Origin: Sanguibacter hominis ATCC BAA-789
GTDB taxonomy: Bacteria; Actinomycetota; Actinomycetes; Actinomycetales; Cellulomonadaceae
Direction of reading: 5' to 3'
Assembly: GCF_012396185.1 (NCBI RefSeq)
Contig: NZ_JAAXOW010000004.1
Location: 1-64,000, forward strand
Length of the DNA stretch: 64,000 bases
In this document: in pieces, positions 1 through 8,582 of the stretch
Position numbering within the stretch: position 1 is the first letter of the stretch
Layout: each line of letters opens with the position of its first letter
Notes under the pieces: model-generated
Databases searched by the model: none
What the model was told of the DNA's origin: nothing
What the model saw: only the letters and a program-made list of their open reading frames with translations
Made by a program: the position numbers and the translations under genes

Positions 1-127
1 AGCTGACGTTGACCAAGACGGAGAAGCTGCTCGCGGCGACGGGGCGTTGGGGGATCTACACGTATGGCGGTTCGGGTGCGAAGCCTGCGGCGTTCGAGAC
101 GTTCACCCCGCTGACGTTCACCGAGCC
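1..127 (+). repeat. Internal tandem repeat copy A (exact 127-bp match to 445-571)
   Basis: Bases 1-127 match 445-571 without a difference, giving a 444-bp (148-codon) period. The window starts inside a repeat unit, so more copies may lie upstream. The unit encodes a segment containing TGRWGIYTYGGSGAKPAAFE. Confidence 0.9.
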
Positions 128-2189
128 GGCGCCCACCCCGTCGGTGACGGTGTCGAAGACGTCCGGTCTGGGCGACGGTGAGAAGGTCACCGTGCGTGGC
201 ACGGGTTTCGTCGCGGGGGACCCGGCGGCGGTCGGTGCGCGTCCGCCGTTGGCGGGGAAGTTCGCGGGGACGTATGTGGCGTTCGGTCGGTTCGCGGAGG
301 CGTGGGAGCCGTCGGCTGGTGCGCCGTCGACGGCGCGCGTGACGGGTGACACGAGGTGGGCGGTGCTCGCTGAGGACGTGTCGACGATCGGTGGCGCTGC
401 GGCGGGTGCGATCGAGCTGGGTGCGGACGGGTCGTTCGAGGCTGAGCTGACGTTGACCAAGACGGAGAAGCTGCTCGCGGCGACGGGGCGTTGGGGGATC
501 TACACGTATGGCGGTTCGGGTGCGAAGCCTGCGGCGTTCGAGACGTTCACCCCGCTGACGTTCACCGAGCCCGGGACGAAGCCGGACCCGAAGCCGACCC
601 CCAACCCGGACCCGAAGCCGACCCCCACCCCGACCCCGGAGCCGACGGGGTGCGTCGCTGATCCTTCGATCACCTCCGCGCAGGTGTCGTGGGGCGTGAA
701 GTCCAGCTTCGTGACCTACATCAGTGGTCCCATCGCCCAGGGCAGGATCGAGCGCACGGGCGTCGAGCTCAAGGGAGGCCGCTTCGAGTGGTCGGGCGGC
801 ACGGGAACCTACGCCGACGGCAAGGGCAGCGTCCGCCTGCCTGGCGCGCTCCACTTCCTCGGGCACCACGACGAGATGAACATGCGCTGGACCAACCTGC
901 GCCTCGTCCTGACGTCGTCGACCAAGGCTGAGCTCCGGGCGGACGCCGACGTCAAGGCGTACCTGAGCACCCCGGCGCAGGACCTCAAGGACGTGGCGAT
1001 CGCCTCGGTGGACCTCAGGGGCGCGATGGCGACGTCGGGCCGGACGACGACCATCACCAACGCAGCCGTGACGCTCCTCGCCTCCGGCACGCCCGTCTTT
1101 GCGGGGTTCTACCCTGCGGGGGAGAAGCTCGACCCGCTCAGTGCCACGATCACGGTCGCCGAGAAGTGCGACGACGGCAAGGTCCCGCCCACCCCGACGC
1201 CCGTCGCGACGCCGACGGTCACGCTGGGTGGTGACGTCGAGGGCTCCCGCGTCGAGCAGGGCGGCACGATCACGTTCCGCGTCACCGGGCTTCCCGCGTC
1301 GGCGACCTCGAGCGCCGAGGTCCACTCCGACCCGATCAGCCTCGGTTCCCAGCGCACGTCGGCGAAGGGAGTCGTCACGTACGACTTCGACGTCCCGGAG
1401 GGTTTCGCGGCGGGCCGCCACACGTTCGTGCTCTCCGTCGCAGGTGTCGCGAAGCCGATCAAGCAGACCTTCACGGTCGTCCGCGCGGAGGCTGACAAGA
1501 CTGAGCCCGTCGACTCGACGGGTACGCCCGAGTGCGTCGCTCGCAGCGTCACCGGCGCCACGCTGACCTGGGGCCTCAAGTCCAGCTACCTCGCCTACAT
1601 CGAGGGCTCGGTCGCCCAGGGCAAGATCACGACGTCGGGGGCACAGCGTTCGGGCTCGACGTTCACCTGGTCCGCCGGGACCGGCGCGTACAACACCGAC
1701 GCTGCGCGCGGCACCGGCTCGTTCACCGGCTCCGTGCGGACGGTCGGCCACGGCGACGTCCTCGACGTGACGTTTTCGAACCCGCGCGTCGTGCTCCACA
1801 GCTCGACGCGGGCGTCGCTCGTCCTCGACACGCGAGGTACCACCATCGACGGCGACACGTTCGCGTACGCCGGCATCACGTTCGCGACCCTCTCGCTGAG
1901 CGGGCACGGCGGGGCCTCGGGCGACCGCATCTCCTACAGCGGCGTCCCGGCGACGCTCACGGCAGCGGGCGCCAAGGCGTTCTCCGGCTTCTACAAGGCC
2001 GGCGACGCCCTCGCCCCCGTCTCGTTCACGCTCCCGCTCGGTGGCGAGACCGACTGCTCGTCGCCGACCGGCACCCTCCCGGTGACCGGATCCGAACCGG
2101 TCGGGCTCGTCGCGCTCTCGGGCACGCTCCTGCTCGCCGGTGCTGCGCTCGTCCTGGTCCGCCGTCGTCGGGGCGCCGTCCCCGCCTGA
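1..2189 (+). CDS. Sortase-anchored HtaA-domain haem-binding surface protein, 5' truncated by the window edge
   Basis: The reading frame is open through the left edge, so the true start lies outside; about 728 C-terminal residues are visible. Counting from the TTG at 9, there is an N-terminal repeat region resembling neocarzinostatin-like domains (SGLGDGEKVTVRGTGF), a PT-rich linker (DPKPTPNPDPKPTP), an HtaA domain at about 215-390 (VSWGVKSSFVTYISGPIAQG), an Ig-like domain at about 405-492, a second HtaA domain at about 508-690 (LTWGLKSSYLAYIEGSVAQG), then LPVTG at about 690, a hydrophobic segment and RRRR. The last three are a sortase signal, so the protein should be covalently wall-attached. 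HtaA domains bind haem in corynebacterial haem uptake; the Tyr in the YI(S/E)G segment fits the known haem-ligand position. Function as a haem capture protein is inferred from the family. A 127-bp stretch is exactly repeated inside the gene. Confidence 0.88.
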   Translation, partial: LTLTKTEKLLAATGRWGIYTYGGSGAKPAAFETFTPLTFTEPAPTPSVTVSKTSGLGDGEKVTVRGTGFVAGDPAAVGARPPLAGKFAGTYVAFGRFAEAWEPSAGAPSTARVTGDTRWAVLAEDVSTIGGAAAGAIELGADGSFEAELTLTKTEKLLAATGRWGIYTYGGSGAKPAAFETFTPLTFTEPGTKPDPKPTPNPDPKPTPTPTPEPTGCVADPSITSAQVSWGVKSSFVTYISGPIAQGRIERTGVELKGGRFEWSGGTGTYADGKGSVRLPGALHFLGHHDEMNMRWTNLRLVLTSSTKAELRADADVKAYLSTPAQDLKDVAIASVDLRGAMATSGRTTTITNAAVTLLASGTPVFAGFYPAGEKLDPLSATITVAEKCDDGKVPPTPTPVATPTVTLGGDVEGSRVEQGGTITFRVTGLPASATSSAEVHSDPISLGSQRTSAKGVVTYDFDVPEGFAAGRHTFVLSVAGVAKPIKQTFTVVRAEADKTEPVDSTGTPECVARSVTGATLTWGLKSSYLAYIEGSVAQGKITTSGAQRSGSTFTWSAGTGAYNTDAARGTGSFTGSVRTVGHGDVLDVTFSNPRVVLHSSTRASLVLDTRGTTIDGDTFAYAGITFATLSLSGHGGASGDRISYSGVPATLTAAGAKAFSGFYKAGDALAPVSFTLPLGGETDCSSPTGTLPVTGSEPVGLVALSGTLLLAGAALVLVRRRRGAVPA
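445..571 (+). repeat. Internal tandem repeat copy B (exact 127-bp match to 1-127)
   Basis: Second copy of the same in-frame segment, ending just before the PT-rich linker. Identity at synonymous sites means recent duplication or gene conversion rather than ancient domain duplication. Confidence 0.9.
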
Positions 2190-2205
2190 CCTGGACGCCG
2201 ACACA

Positions 2206-2240
2206 CGTAGGCCCTGGACGCGATGCGTCCAGGGCCTACG
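2206..2240. terminator. Bidirectional terminator hairpin between convergent genes
   Basis: A perfect 16-bp stem (CGTAGGCCCTGGACGC and its complement) with a 3-nt loop, GAT. It lies between the end of the HtaA gene on + and the end of the HAD phosphatase on -, so it can serve both. Confidence 0.85.
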
Positions 2241-2265
2241 TCGTCGAGAGGTGCCGCGACGGTGG

Positions 2266-3048
2266 TCAGACCAGCTCGATCAGGTCCGCGATCGAGGGGA
2301 CGACGCGCGACGGACGGAACGGGTACAGCTCGACCTGCTCCGCCGTCGTCGAGCCGGTGAGCACGAGGAACGTCTCAAGGCCTGCCTCGATGCCAGCGAC
2401 CACGTCCGTGTCCATGCGGTCACCGATCATCGCCGTCGTCTCCGAGTGCGCGTCGATGCGGTTGAGCGCCGACCGGAACATCATCGGGTTCGGCTTGCCC
2501 ACGAAGTACGGCTTGCGGCCCGTCGCCTTCGTGATCATCGCGGCCACCGCACCCGTCGCCGGCAGCGGGCCCTCGGCGCTCGGGCCCGTCGCGTCCGGGT
2601 TCGTGCAGATGAACCGCGCGCCGTCGAGGATCAGCCGGATCGCCTTCGTGATCGCCTCGAACGAGTACGTGCGGGTCTCGCCGAGCACCACGTAGTCGGG
2701 CGACGACTCGGTGAGCGTGTAGCCCACCTCGTAGAGCGCCGTCGTCAGCCCGGCCTCCCCGATGACGTACGCCGAGCCGCCCGGCGACTGGTCCTGCAAG
2801 AAGCTCGCGGTCGCGAGCGCCGACGTCCAGATCGCCTCCTGCGGGACGTCGATGCCCGACTGTGCGAGCCGTGCGCGCAGGTCGCGGTCCGTGAAGATCG
2901 AGTTGTTCGTGAGGACGAGGAACGGCCGCTCGGCGTCGCGCAGCGCCCGGATGAACTCCGGCGCGCCCGGGAGCGCGACCCCCTCGTGGACGAGGACGCC
3001 GTCCATGTCGGTCAGCCAGGAACGGATCACGCGAGGCTGGTCGGTCAT
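2266..3048 (-). CDS. NagD-type HAD-IIA sugar phosphatase
   Basis: 260 residues. Motif I is WLTDMDGVLVHEG near residue 12, with the nucleophile Asp and the acid/base Asp; motif II is LVLTNNS at about 53; the C-terminal motif is GDRMDTDVVAGIEAG. This is the class IIA (NagD/AraL) HAD fold, cytosolic phosphatases of sugar phosphates or nucleotides; the substrate cannot be read from sequence. I chose the ATG at 3048, not the longer frame to 3102, because it has GGAGG six bases upstream and starts the conserved region. The stop of the upstream dedA-like gene is one base before this ATG, so the two are co-transcribed. Confidence 0.88.
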   Translation of the reverse strand: MTDQPRVIRSWLTDMDGVLVHEGVALPGAPEFIRALRDAERPFLVLTNNSIFTDRDLRARLAQSGIDVPQEAIWTSALATASFLQDQSPGGSAYVIGEAGLTTALYEVGYTLTESSPDYVVLGETRTYSFEAITKAIRLILDGARFICTNPDATGPSAEGPLPATGAVAAMITKATGRKPYFVGKPNPMMFRSALNRIDAHSETTAMIGDRMDTDVVAGIEAGLETFLVLTGSTTAEQVELYPFRPSRVVPSIADLIELV

Positions 3049-3049
3049 G

Positions 3050-3787
3050 TCACACCTCCGGTGTCGTCGTGGGGACGGTCGCGGCCGCGTCGCGCGGCGC
3101 ACGACGCCGCGCGAGCCACCCGCGGGCGACCTCGATGATGATCGGGAGCACCGACACGAGGACGATCAGGACGAGGATCGCCTCGATGTTGTCGTGGATG
3201 AACGTGATCTGCCCCAGGAAGTATCCGAGCACGGTGATGCCGACGCCCCACAGCAGCGCGCCGATCACGTTGTAGCTCACGAAGTGCCGGTAGGGCATGC
3301 GGCCGACGCCGGCGGCGACGGGCGCGTACGTGCGCACGAAGGGCGCGAAGCGCGCGAGCACGATCGCCCGGCCGCCGTACTTGTCGAAGAACGCGTTGGT
3401 CTGGTCGATGTACGACTGCTTGAAGAACCGGGAGTCGGGCTTGTTGAAGATCCGGGGCCCCGCCTTGTGCCCGATCGCGTAGGCGACCTGGTCGCCCGCG
3501 AACGCGGACACGAACAGCAGCACGCACAAGAGCCACAGCGGGAAGTCGAGCTGCTCCTGCGCGACGAGCATGCCCGCCGTGAACAGCAGGGAGTCGCCGG
3601 GGAGGAACGGGAACAGCAAGCCCGTCTCGATGAACACGACGACGCAGATCCCGATCAGCGCGTAGGTGCCGAAGGACGCGATGAGCGTGTCCGCCTGCAT
3701 CCAGTCGGGGCCGAGAGCGAGGACGCTCGGATCGGCGGCGGCGTGGAGGGGTACGGAGGACACGGCATCGAGCACAGAGGTCAGCAC
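3050..3787 (-). CDS. DedA-family integral membrane protein
   Basis: 245 residues. The DedA/SNARE-associated core is present: FIETGLLFPFLPGDSLLFTAG at about 54-74, a re-entrant and transmembrane pattern, and the conserved RFAPFVRTYAPVAAGVGRM block at about 147. DedA proteins are now regarded as phospholipid or undecaprenyl-phosphate transporters of the cytoplasmic membrane, needed for envelope homeostasis. It is first gene of a two-gene operon with the NagD-type phosphatase (spacing one base). A DedA gene close to fba and purA also occurs in mycobacteria (from memory of that synteny). The start at ATG 3787 gives a normal family length. Confidence 0.9.
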   Translation of the reverse strand: MLTSVLDAVSSVPLHAAADPSVLALGPDWMQADTLIASFGTYALIGICVVVFIETGLLFPFLPGDSLLFTAGMLVAQEQLDFPLWLLCVLLFVSAFAGDQVAYAIGHKAGPRIFNKPDSRFFKQSYIDQTNAFFDKYGGRAIVLARFAPFVRTYAPVAAGVGRMPYRHFVSYNVIGALLWGVGITVLGYFLGQITFIHDNIEAILVLIVLVSVLPIIIEVARGWLARRRAPRDAAATVPTTTPEV

Positions 3788-3891
3788 CGCTCCAGCCTAG
3801 TCCGGCGACCTCACGGGCCGGCGGCGCCCCGGTGAGCAGCACGTGAACATCTCTGGACCGTTCGTCGGGCGACCTGCTGGACAATGGGCGG

Positions 3892-4539
3892 GTGCCGCAG
3901 GACCGTGACGACGAGACGACCCGTGAGATCGGCGTAGGCCCGTGGCCCGGCGGGGAGGACGCCTGGCCGGTCGGAGCGCGCTACGACCCAGACCTGTTGC
4001 GTGACGGCGACCGGCGCAACGTGACCGACGAGTTCCGGTACTGGACCGTCGACGCGATCGTCGCGGAGCTCGACTCTCGCAGGCACCCGTTCCACGTCGC
4101 GATCGAGAACTGGGGACACGACCTGAACATCGGGTCGGTCGTGCGGACCGCGAACGCGTTCAACGCCGCGGCCGTGCACATCGTCGGGCGTCGCCGCTGG
4201 AACCGTCGCGGCGCGATGGTCACGGACCGTTACCAGCACGTGGTCCACCATCCCGACGTCGCGGACCTGCTCGCCTGGGCTGCCGGGGAGGGCCTGCGGG
4301 TGATCGGCATCGACAACGTCCCGGGCTCGGTCGCGATCGAGAGGTTCACGCTCCCGCGGGAGTGCATGCTGCTCTTCGGCCAGGAGGGTGCGGGCCTGAG
4401 CGACGAGGCTGTCGCGGCGTGCGACGTCGTCCTGCACATCACCCAGTTCGGCTCGACCCGCTCGATCAACGCGGGCGCCGCCGGGGCGATCGCCATGCAC
4501 GCGTGGGTGAGCCAGCACGCGCAGATCCCCGAGGCGTGA
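3892..4539 (+). CDS. TrmH/SpoU-family RNA 2'-O-methyltransferase
   Basis: 215 residues from a GTG start. The three SpoU motifs are all present: motif 1 NIGSVVRTANAFNA (about 83-96), motif 2 LLFGQEGAGLS (about 161-171), and motif 3 ITQFGSTRSINAGAAGAIAM (about 183-202). These build the trefoil-knot SAM-binding site, so the enzyme should methylate a ribose 2'-OH of tRNA or rRNA. The N-terminal 60 residues are not a recognised RNA-binding domain. It stands alone, 119 bases before the aldolase gene. Which RNA is modified cannot be told. Confidence 0.9.
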   Translation: MPQDRDDETTREIGVGPWPGGEDAWPVGARYDPDLLRDGDRRNVTDEFRYWTVDAIVAELDSRRHPFHVAIENWGHDLNIGSVVRTANAFNAAAVHIVGRRRWNRRGAMVTDRYQHVVHHPDVADLLAWAAGEGLRVIGIDNVPGSVAIERFTLPRECMLLFGQEGAGLSDEAVAACDVVLHITQFGSTRSINAGAAGAIAMHAWVSQHAQIPEA

Positions 4540-4658
4540 ACCTGCGCTGGTGAGGCCGTGTTCCACGGGTCAAACGGCCCAACGGGCGTTCGTGCATCCG
4601 TGAGAAACTGTCCCCGACAGTCCCGTAGAAAACCCTCACCCTTCTTTGGAGTTCTTCG

Positions 4659-5678
4659 ATGGCCATCGCAACCCCCGAGGTCTACAACGAGATGATCGAC
4701 CGCGCGAAGGCGGGCAAGTTCGCCTACCCCGCGGTCAACATCACGTCCTCCCAGTCGATCACGGCGGCCCTCCAGGGCTTCGCCGAGGCCGAGAGCGACG
4801 GCATCATCCAGGTGTCGGTCGGCGGCGCCGAGTACGGCTCCGGCTCGACGATCAAGGACCGCGTCTCCGGCTCGCTCGCGCTCGCCGCGTACGCGGCCGA
4901 GGTCGCGAAGAACTACCCGATCACGGTCGCGATCCACACGGACCACTGCACCAAGCAGAACCTGGACTCCTGGGTCCGCCCGCTCCTCGCCATCGAGGCG
5001 GAGCAGGTCAAGGCCGGCAAGAACCCGACGTTCCAGTCGCACATGTTCGACGGCTCGAACATCCCGCTCGACGAGAACCTCGTCATCGCGGCCGAGCTCC
5101 TCGAGCTCTCGCAGGCGGCCCGCACGATCCTCGAGATCGAGGTCGGCGTCGTCGGTGGCGAGGAGGACGGCCACACGGCCGAGATCAACGACAAGCTGTA
5201 CACGACCGCTGAGGACGGCCTCGCGACCGTCGCCGCGCTCGGCGCCGGCGAGAAGGGCCGCTACCTGACGGCACTCACCTTCGGCAACGTGCACGGCGTC
5301 TACAAGCCGGGTGCGGTCAAGCTGCGTCCGTCGATCCTCGCCGAGATCCAGAAGACGGTCGGCGACAAGATCGGCAAGGAGAACCCGTTCGACCTCGTGT
5401 TCCACGGCGGCTCCGGCTCGACCGAGGCCGAGATCTCTGAGGCCGTCGACAACGGCGTCATCAAGATGAACATCGACACGGACACGCAGTATGCGTTCAC
5501 CCGCCCGGTCGTGGCCCATATGTTCCAGAACTACGACGGCGTCCTCAAGGTCGACGGCGAGGTCGGCAACAAGAAGGCGTACGACCCGCGCGCCTGGGGC
5601 AAGCTCGCCGAGGCTGGCATGGCTCAGCGCATCGTCGAGGCTGCCCAGCAGCTCCGCTCGGCTGGTCACAAGCTCTGA
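4659..5678 (+). CDS. fba: Class II fructose-1,6-bisphosphate aldolase
   Basis: 339 residues, the usual length of actinobacterial class II enzymes. Zinc and catalytic blocks are visible: AIHTDHCTKQNLDSW (about 91-105), TFGNVHGVYKPG (about 207-218) and VFHGGSGSTEAEI (about 247-259), and a substrate-phosphate loop NIDTDTQYAFTRPV. It performs the reversible aldol cleavage of fructose 1,6-bisphosphate to DHAP and glyceraldehyde 3-phosphate in glycolysis and gluconeogenesis. The ATG at 4659 follows TTTGGAG at nine bases. It is monocistronic and ends at a very strong hairpin. Confidence 0.97.
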   Translation: MAIATPEVYNEMIDRAKAGKFAYPAVNITSSQSITAALQGFAEAESDGIIQVSVGGAEYGSGSTIKDRVSGSLALAAYAAEVAKNYPITVAIHTDHCTKQNLDSWVRPLLAIEAEQVKAGKNPTFQSHMFDGSNIPLDENLVIAAELLELSQAARTILEIEVGVVGGEEDGHTAEINDKLYTTAEDGLATVAALGAGEKGRYLTALTFGNVHGVYKPGAVKLRPSILAEIQKTVGDKIGKENPFDLVFHGGSGSTEAEISEAVDNGVIKMNIDTDTQYAFTRPVVAHMFQNYDGVLKVDGEVGNKKAYDPRAWGKLAEAGMAQRIVEAAQQLRSAGHKL

Positions 5679-5687
5679 CCTGAGCTC

Positions 5688-5735
5688 ACACGGAGAAGGC
5701 CTCCGCACCCTCGGGTGCGGAGGCCTTCTCCGTGT
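5688..5735 (+). terminator. Strong terminator hairpin after fba
   Basis: Two 23-base complementary arms (starting ACACGGAGAAGGCCTCCGCA) with only TC between them, so the loop forms from the inner GC pairs. It lies ten bases after the fba stop and before the convergent STAS gene. Confidence 0.85.
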
Positions 5736-5800
5736 CTGGCGGGCTTCAGCAGCTCACCGGGGTCCGCGACGACGCACGGCGGGCCATCGGCCCGTGCGCG

Positions 5801-6256
5801 TCAGAGCGCGGGGTTGCTCTGCCGGGGCAGACGCTCGATCGTGAACTCGTCGACGGGCGCAAGCTCGAATCCTGGGTCCTCGTCGAGGATCTCGAGAAGC
5901 TCGCCGATTCTCGTGACGTCGAGCAGGAAGCGCATGGTCGCGGGAGCGCGCAGGACGCGCACCTTGTGCGGCGACGTCGTCGCGAGGCGGGCGAGGAACG
6001 CGACGCCGGACGAGTCCATGAACGTCACGTGGTGAGCATCGACCTCGACGGGGAGGCCCGTGGCCTCCGCGTCCTGCATCGCGTCGGAGAACTCGTCGGC
6101 AAGGTTCGCGTCGATCTCGCCGGACAGGACGATCCGTGTGCGCACAGCGCCGACAAGGACGTGGACCGTGCCGGGGTCGCTCACGGTGGCCGCAGACTCG
6201 TCGGCGGCGGACGGGTCCTGCCCAGGGAGATCCTGCGGGCTGGGCGTGTCGTACAC
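5801..6256 (-). CDS. STAS-domain anti-anti-sigma factor
   Basis: About 151 residues. A STAS domain fills most of the protein; the key block is VTFMDSSGVAFLARL, where the Ser after Asp is the site phosphorylated by RsbW-type kinases. The unphosphorylated form would bind the anti-sigma kinase and release a sigma factor. The start is uncertain: GTG at 6256 has AAGGAGG just upstream (three to four bases, rather short spacing); the ATG at 6304 gives a 167-residue product with a poorer ribosome site. It is divergent from the fused RsbU/RsbW-type gene, its probable partner. Confidence 0.82.
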   Translation of the reverse strand: MYDTPSPQDLPGQDPSAADESAATVSDPGTVHVLVGAVRTRIVLSGEIDANLADEFSDAMQDAEATGLPVEVDAHHVTFMDSSGVAFLARLATTSPHKVRVLRAPATMRFLLDVTRIGELLEILDEDPGFELAPVDEFTIERLPRQSNPAL

Positions 6257-6393
6257 GGTCCTCCTTCGGTCGCCGTACGGTGCGGCGGGCGATCGTGCGG
6301 GCATATGGTCACTATCCTGGCGCCACCACGGTGGGTCGCCTGGGAGCAGACTATCTATCTTGCACGGGCGACGGGCAACTCAGGGGAGGACGG

Positions 6394-8541
6394 GTGCGAG
6401 AAGCAGGGACGAATCACCCGCGCACGGTCGGTGTCACCCCGGGTGGCGTCGCCAGCCTGCTCGCTGCTGCTGCGACGCGCGCCGGTGTGGGCATCACCGT
6501 CCTCGCGGTCGACGGCCCGGTCCTGAGGATGCTGTGGGTCAACGACCGCTTCACGGAGATCACCGGGCACCGCTCCGCCGAGGTCGAAGGGCGCCAGCCC
6601 AAGGAGTTCTTCGGCGACCGGTGGGACGACTCCGCGCTCGCTGACCTGGCCCGGCGCGTGCGCGCCGGTGAGCGGGTCGAGGTCACGCTGCCGTTCCGCC
6701 GACCGCAGGACGACCTCGTGTGGTTGCGGCTGTGGCTCACGTCCGCGGGAGGTCCTGACGAGCGCCCCGAGCGCTGGGTGGCGACGTTCGACGACGTGAC
6801 CGCGGAGATGGCGCGGGACGAGTCGCTCCAGGAGTCGATCGTCCAGGAGCGTCGCGCACGCGAGGGTCTCTCGCTCCTCGTGCGGATCTCGCAGATCCTG
6901 ACAGACGCCGACGAGTCCGAGGTGCTCGGCATCGTGTCGGCGGCGCTCGCCCGCACGGTCGCGTCGTGGGCGGGCTTCCTGCTCGTCGACAACCACCTCG
7001 AGGTGAGCTCCGGCGTCGACCCTTTCGACCTTGCTGTCCTTCCTGCGCGCGGAGCCCGCGTGGAACCGCCCGAGCCTGCGTCCGTCGGGCCTGTGGACAG
7101 GTCGAGCGGGGGAGCGGTGCTGCACCTCCTCGGAGGACGGCTCGCGGACGCGATCGTCGACCTGTCCCTCGGCTACCCGGAGGGGTCCGCCGCATACCGG
7201 GTGCAGCAAGCGGTGCTGGGCGACGACCCGACGCTCGTGCTCACGGCTCCGCGCGTACGCGTCATGGCGATCCCGGGGTCGCGGTCGGTGCTCGGCCTGC
7301 TCGTCGTCGCCCCGCCGGAGGGCGTCGCCCCGGAGGACCTCGACGACAACGTCCGGACCCTTCTCGACGTGATCGTGCGTCGCGTCGCCCTCGCGGTCGA
7401 GAACGCGCGCCTGCATGCGCGCGAGCACCAGCTCGCATCCGCGCTACAGCGTGCGATGCTCCCCGAGCAGGCTGACGTGCCCGGCCTCGACGTGTGGTCC
7501 TACTACTCGCCGAACGTCGAGCACGCCCAGGTCGGTGGCGACTGGTACGACATCGTCGGCATCAGCGACGACGTCGCGGGCATCGTCATCGGGGACGTCG
7601 TGGGGCACGACGTCGAGGCGGCGGCGGTGATGGGACAGCTGCGGTCCGTGGTGCGTGCGTACGCGTTCGAGCTCACCGACCCTGCTCTCGTCCTCGAGCG
7701 CACGGACAAGCTCGTGCGCGGGCTCGGCGTCGCCCGCGCGGCGAGCCTCGTCTACGGCACGCTCACGCGGATCGGCGTCGAGGGGGCCGCCGAGGACGAG
7801 ACGCGCTGGCGGCTGGACTACTCGCGGGCCGGGCACCTGCCGCCCATCCTGCTCCGGGACGGGTCGGCGACCCAGCTCGCGCAGGGGGCGGGCGCCCTCG
7901 TGGGGTTCGGGAACCGCGCCCGCACGGTCGGTTCGGTCGAGCTGCGGCCGGGCGACAGCGTGGTGCTCTACACCGACGGCCTGATCGAGCGACGCGACCG
8001 CGGCCTGCGCGACGGGCTGATGGCGTTGCTCGAGGTAGCCGGGAGCTCGGTCGCGTCGGACGCGGCGGGGATCGGGGAGGAGCTCGTCAGCGCGCTCGCG
8101 GAGCGGCCGGAGGACGACGTCGCGGTCGTCGTCGTGCGGCTGCCGTCGCGTCGCCGCGCAGGCGGCCCGGCCGACGGGCCGCGGAGCCGGCGCTGGAGCC
8201 TCCCGAGCGATCCGGCGTCGATCGCACGTGCCCGGCAGGCGCTGCTGCGCACGGTCCAGGCGTGGGGGTTGGGGAACGTCGCCAACGCCGAGCTGGTGGT
8301 CTCAGAGCTCGTCGCGAACGCGGTGCTGCACGGGTGGGGGACGATCGTGCTGCGCCTCTTCGACACCGGTGACGGGCTGCGCATCGAGGTCGAGGACGCG
8401 AACCCGGCGCCGCCCGTCATCATGAACGGCCACCCGCAAGGCGTGGGGGGCTACGGCGTGCAGATCGTCGACCGGCTCGCCGACTGGGGCTGGCGCCCGT
8501 CCGCGGTGGGCAAGATCGTGTGGGCGAAGCTGAGCAGCTGA
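6394..8541 (+). CDS. PAS-GAF-SpoIIE phosphatase-RsbW kinase fusion (partner-switching regulator)
   Basis: 715 residues. Order: a PAS domain at about 25-135 (MLWVNDRFTEITGHRSAEVE), a GAF-like domain at about 155-340, a PP2C/SpoIIE phosphatase at about 350-570 (QVGGDWYDIVGI, VIGDVVGHDVEAAAVMGQLR, VLYTDGLIERR, EDDVAVVVVRL with metal-binding Asp residues), and a GHKL ATPase at about 590-715 (N-box NAELVVSELVANAVLHG; G boxes IEVEDANP and GVGGYGVQIVDRLADWGW). It should dephosphorylate a STAS antagonist on a signal sensed by PAS/GAF and phosphorylate it or bind sigma through the kinase domain. The GTG at 6394 follows GGGGAGG; the frame is open back to 6136 but that stretch overlaps the divergent STAS gene. 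Confidence 0.88.
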   Translation: MREAGTNHPRTVGVTPGGVASLLAAAATRAGVGITVLAVDGPVLRMLWVNDRFTEITGHRSAEVEGRQPKEFFGDRWDDSALADLARRVRAGERVEVTLPFRRPQDDLVWLRLWLTSAGGPDERPERWVATFDDVTAEMARDESLQESIVQERRAREGLSLLVRISQILTDADESEVLGIVSAALARTVASWAGFLLVDNHLEVSSGVDPFDLAVLPARGARVEPPEPASVGPVDRSSGGAVLHLLGGRLADAIVDLSLGYPEGSAAYRVQQAVLGDDPTLVLTAPRVRVMAIPGSRSVLGLLVVAPPEGVAPEDLDDNVRTLLDVIVRRVALAVENARLHAREHQLASALQRAMLPEQADVPGLDVWSYYSPNVEHAQVGGDWYDIVGISDDVAGIVIGDVVGHDVEAAAVMGQLRSVVRAYAFELTDPALVLERTDKLVRGLGVARAASLVYGTLTRIGVEGAAEDETRWRLDYSRAGHLPPILLRDGSATQLAQGAGALVGFGNRARTVGSVELRPGDSVVLYTDGLIERRDRGLRDGLMALLEVAGSSVASDAAGIGEELVSALAERPEDDVAVVVVRLPSRRRAGGPADGPRSRRWSLPSDPASIARARQALLRTVQAWGLGNVANAELVVSELVANAVLHGWGTIVLRLFDTGDGLRIEVEDANPAPPVIMNGHPQGVGGYGVQIVDRLADWGWRPSAVGKIVWAKLSS

Positions 8542-8582
8542 GCGTCCGCGAGGACGTCAGGCGCCGACGGCGACCGGGAGAG

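Noticed and set aside
6136-6393. Longer N-terminus for the fused sensor/phosphatase
   Set aside because: It would overlap the divergent STAS gene, is Arg/Gly-rich and unconserved, and the GTG at 6394 has a good ribosome site.
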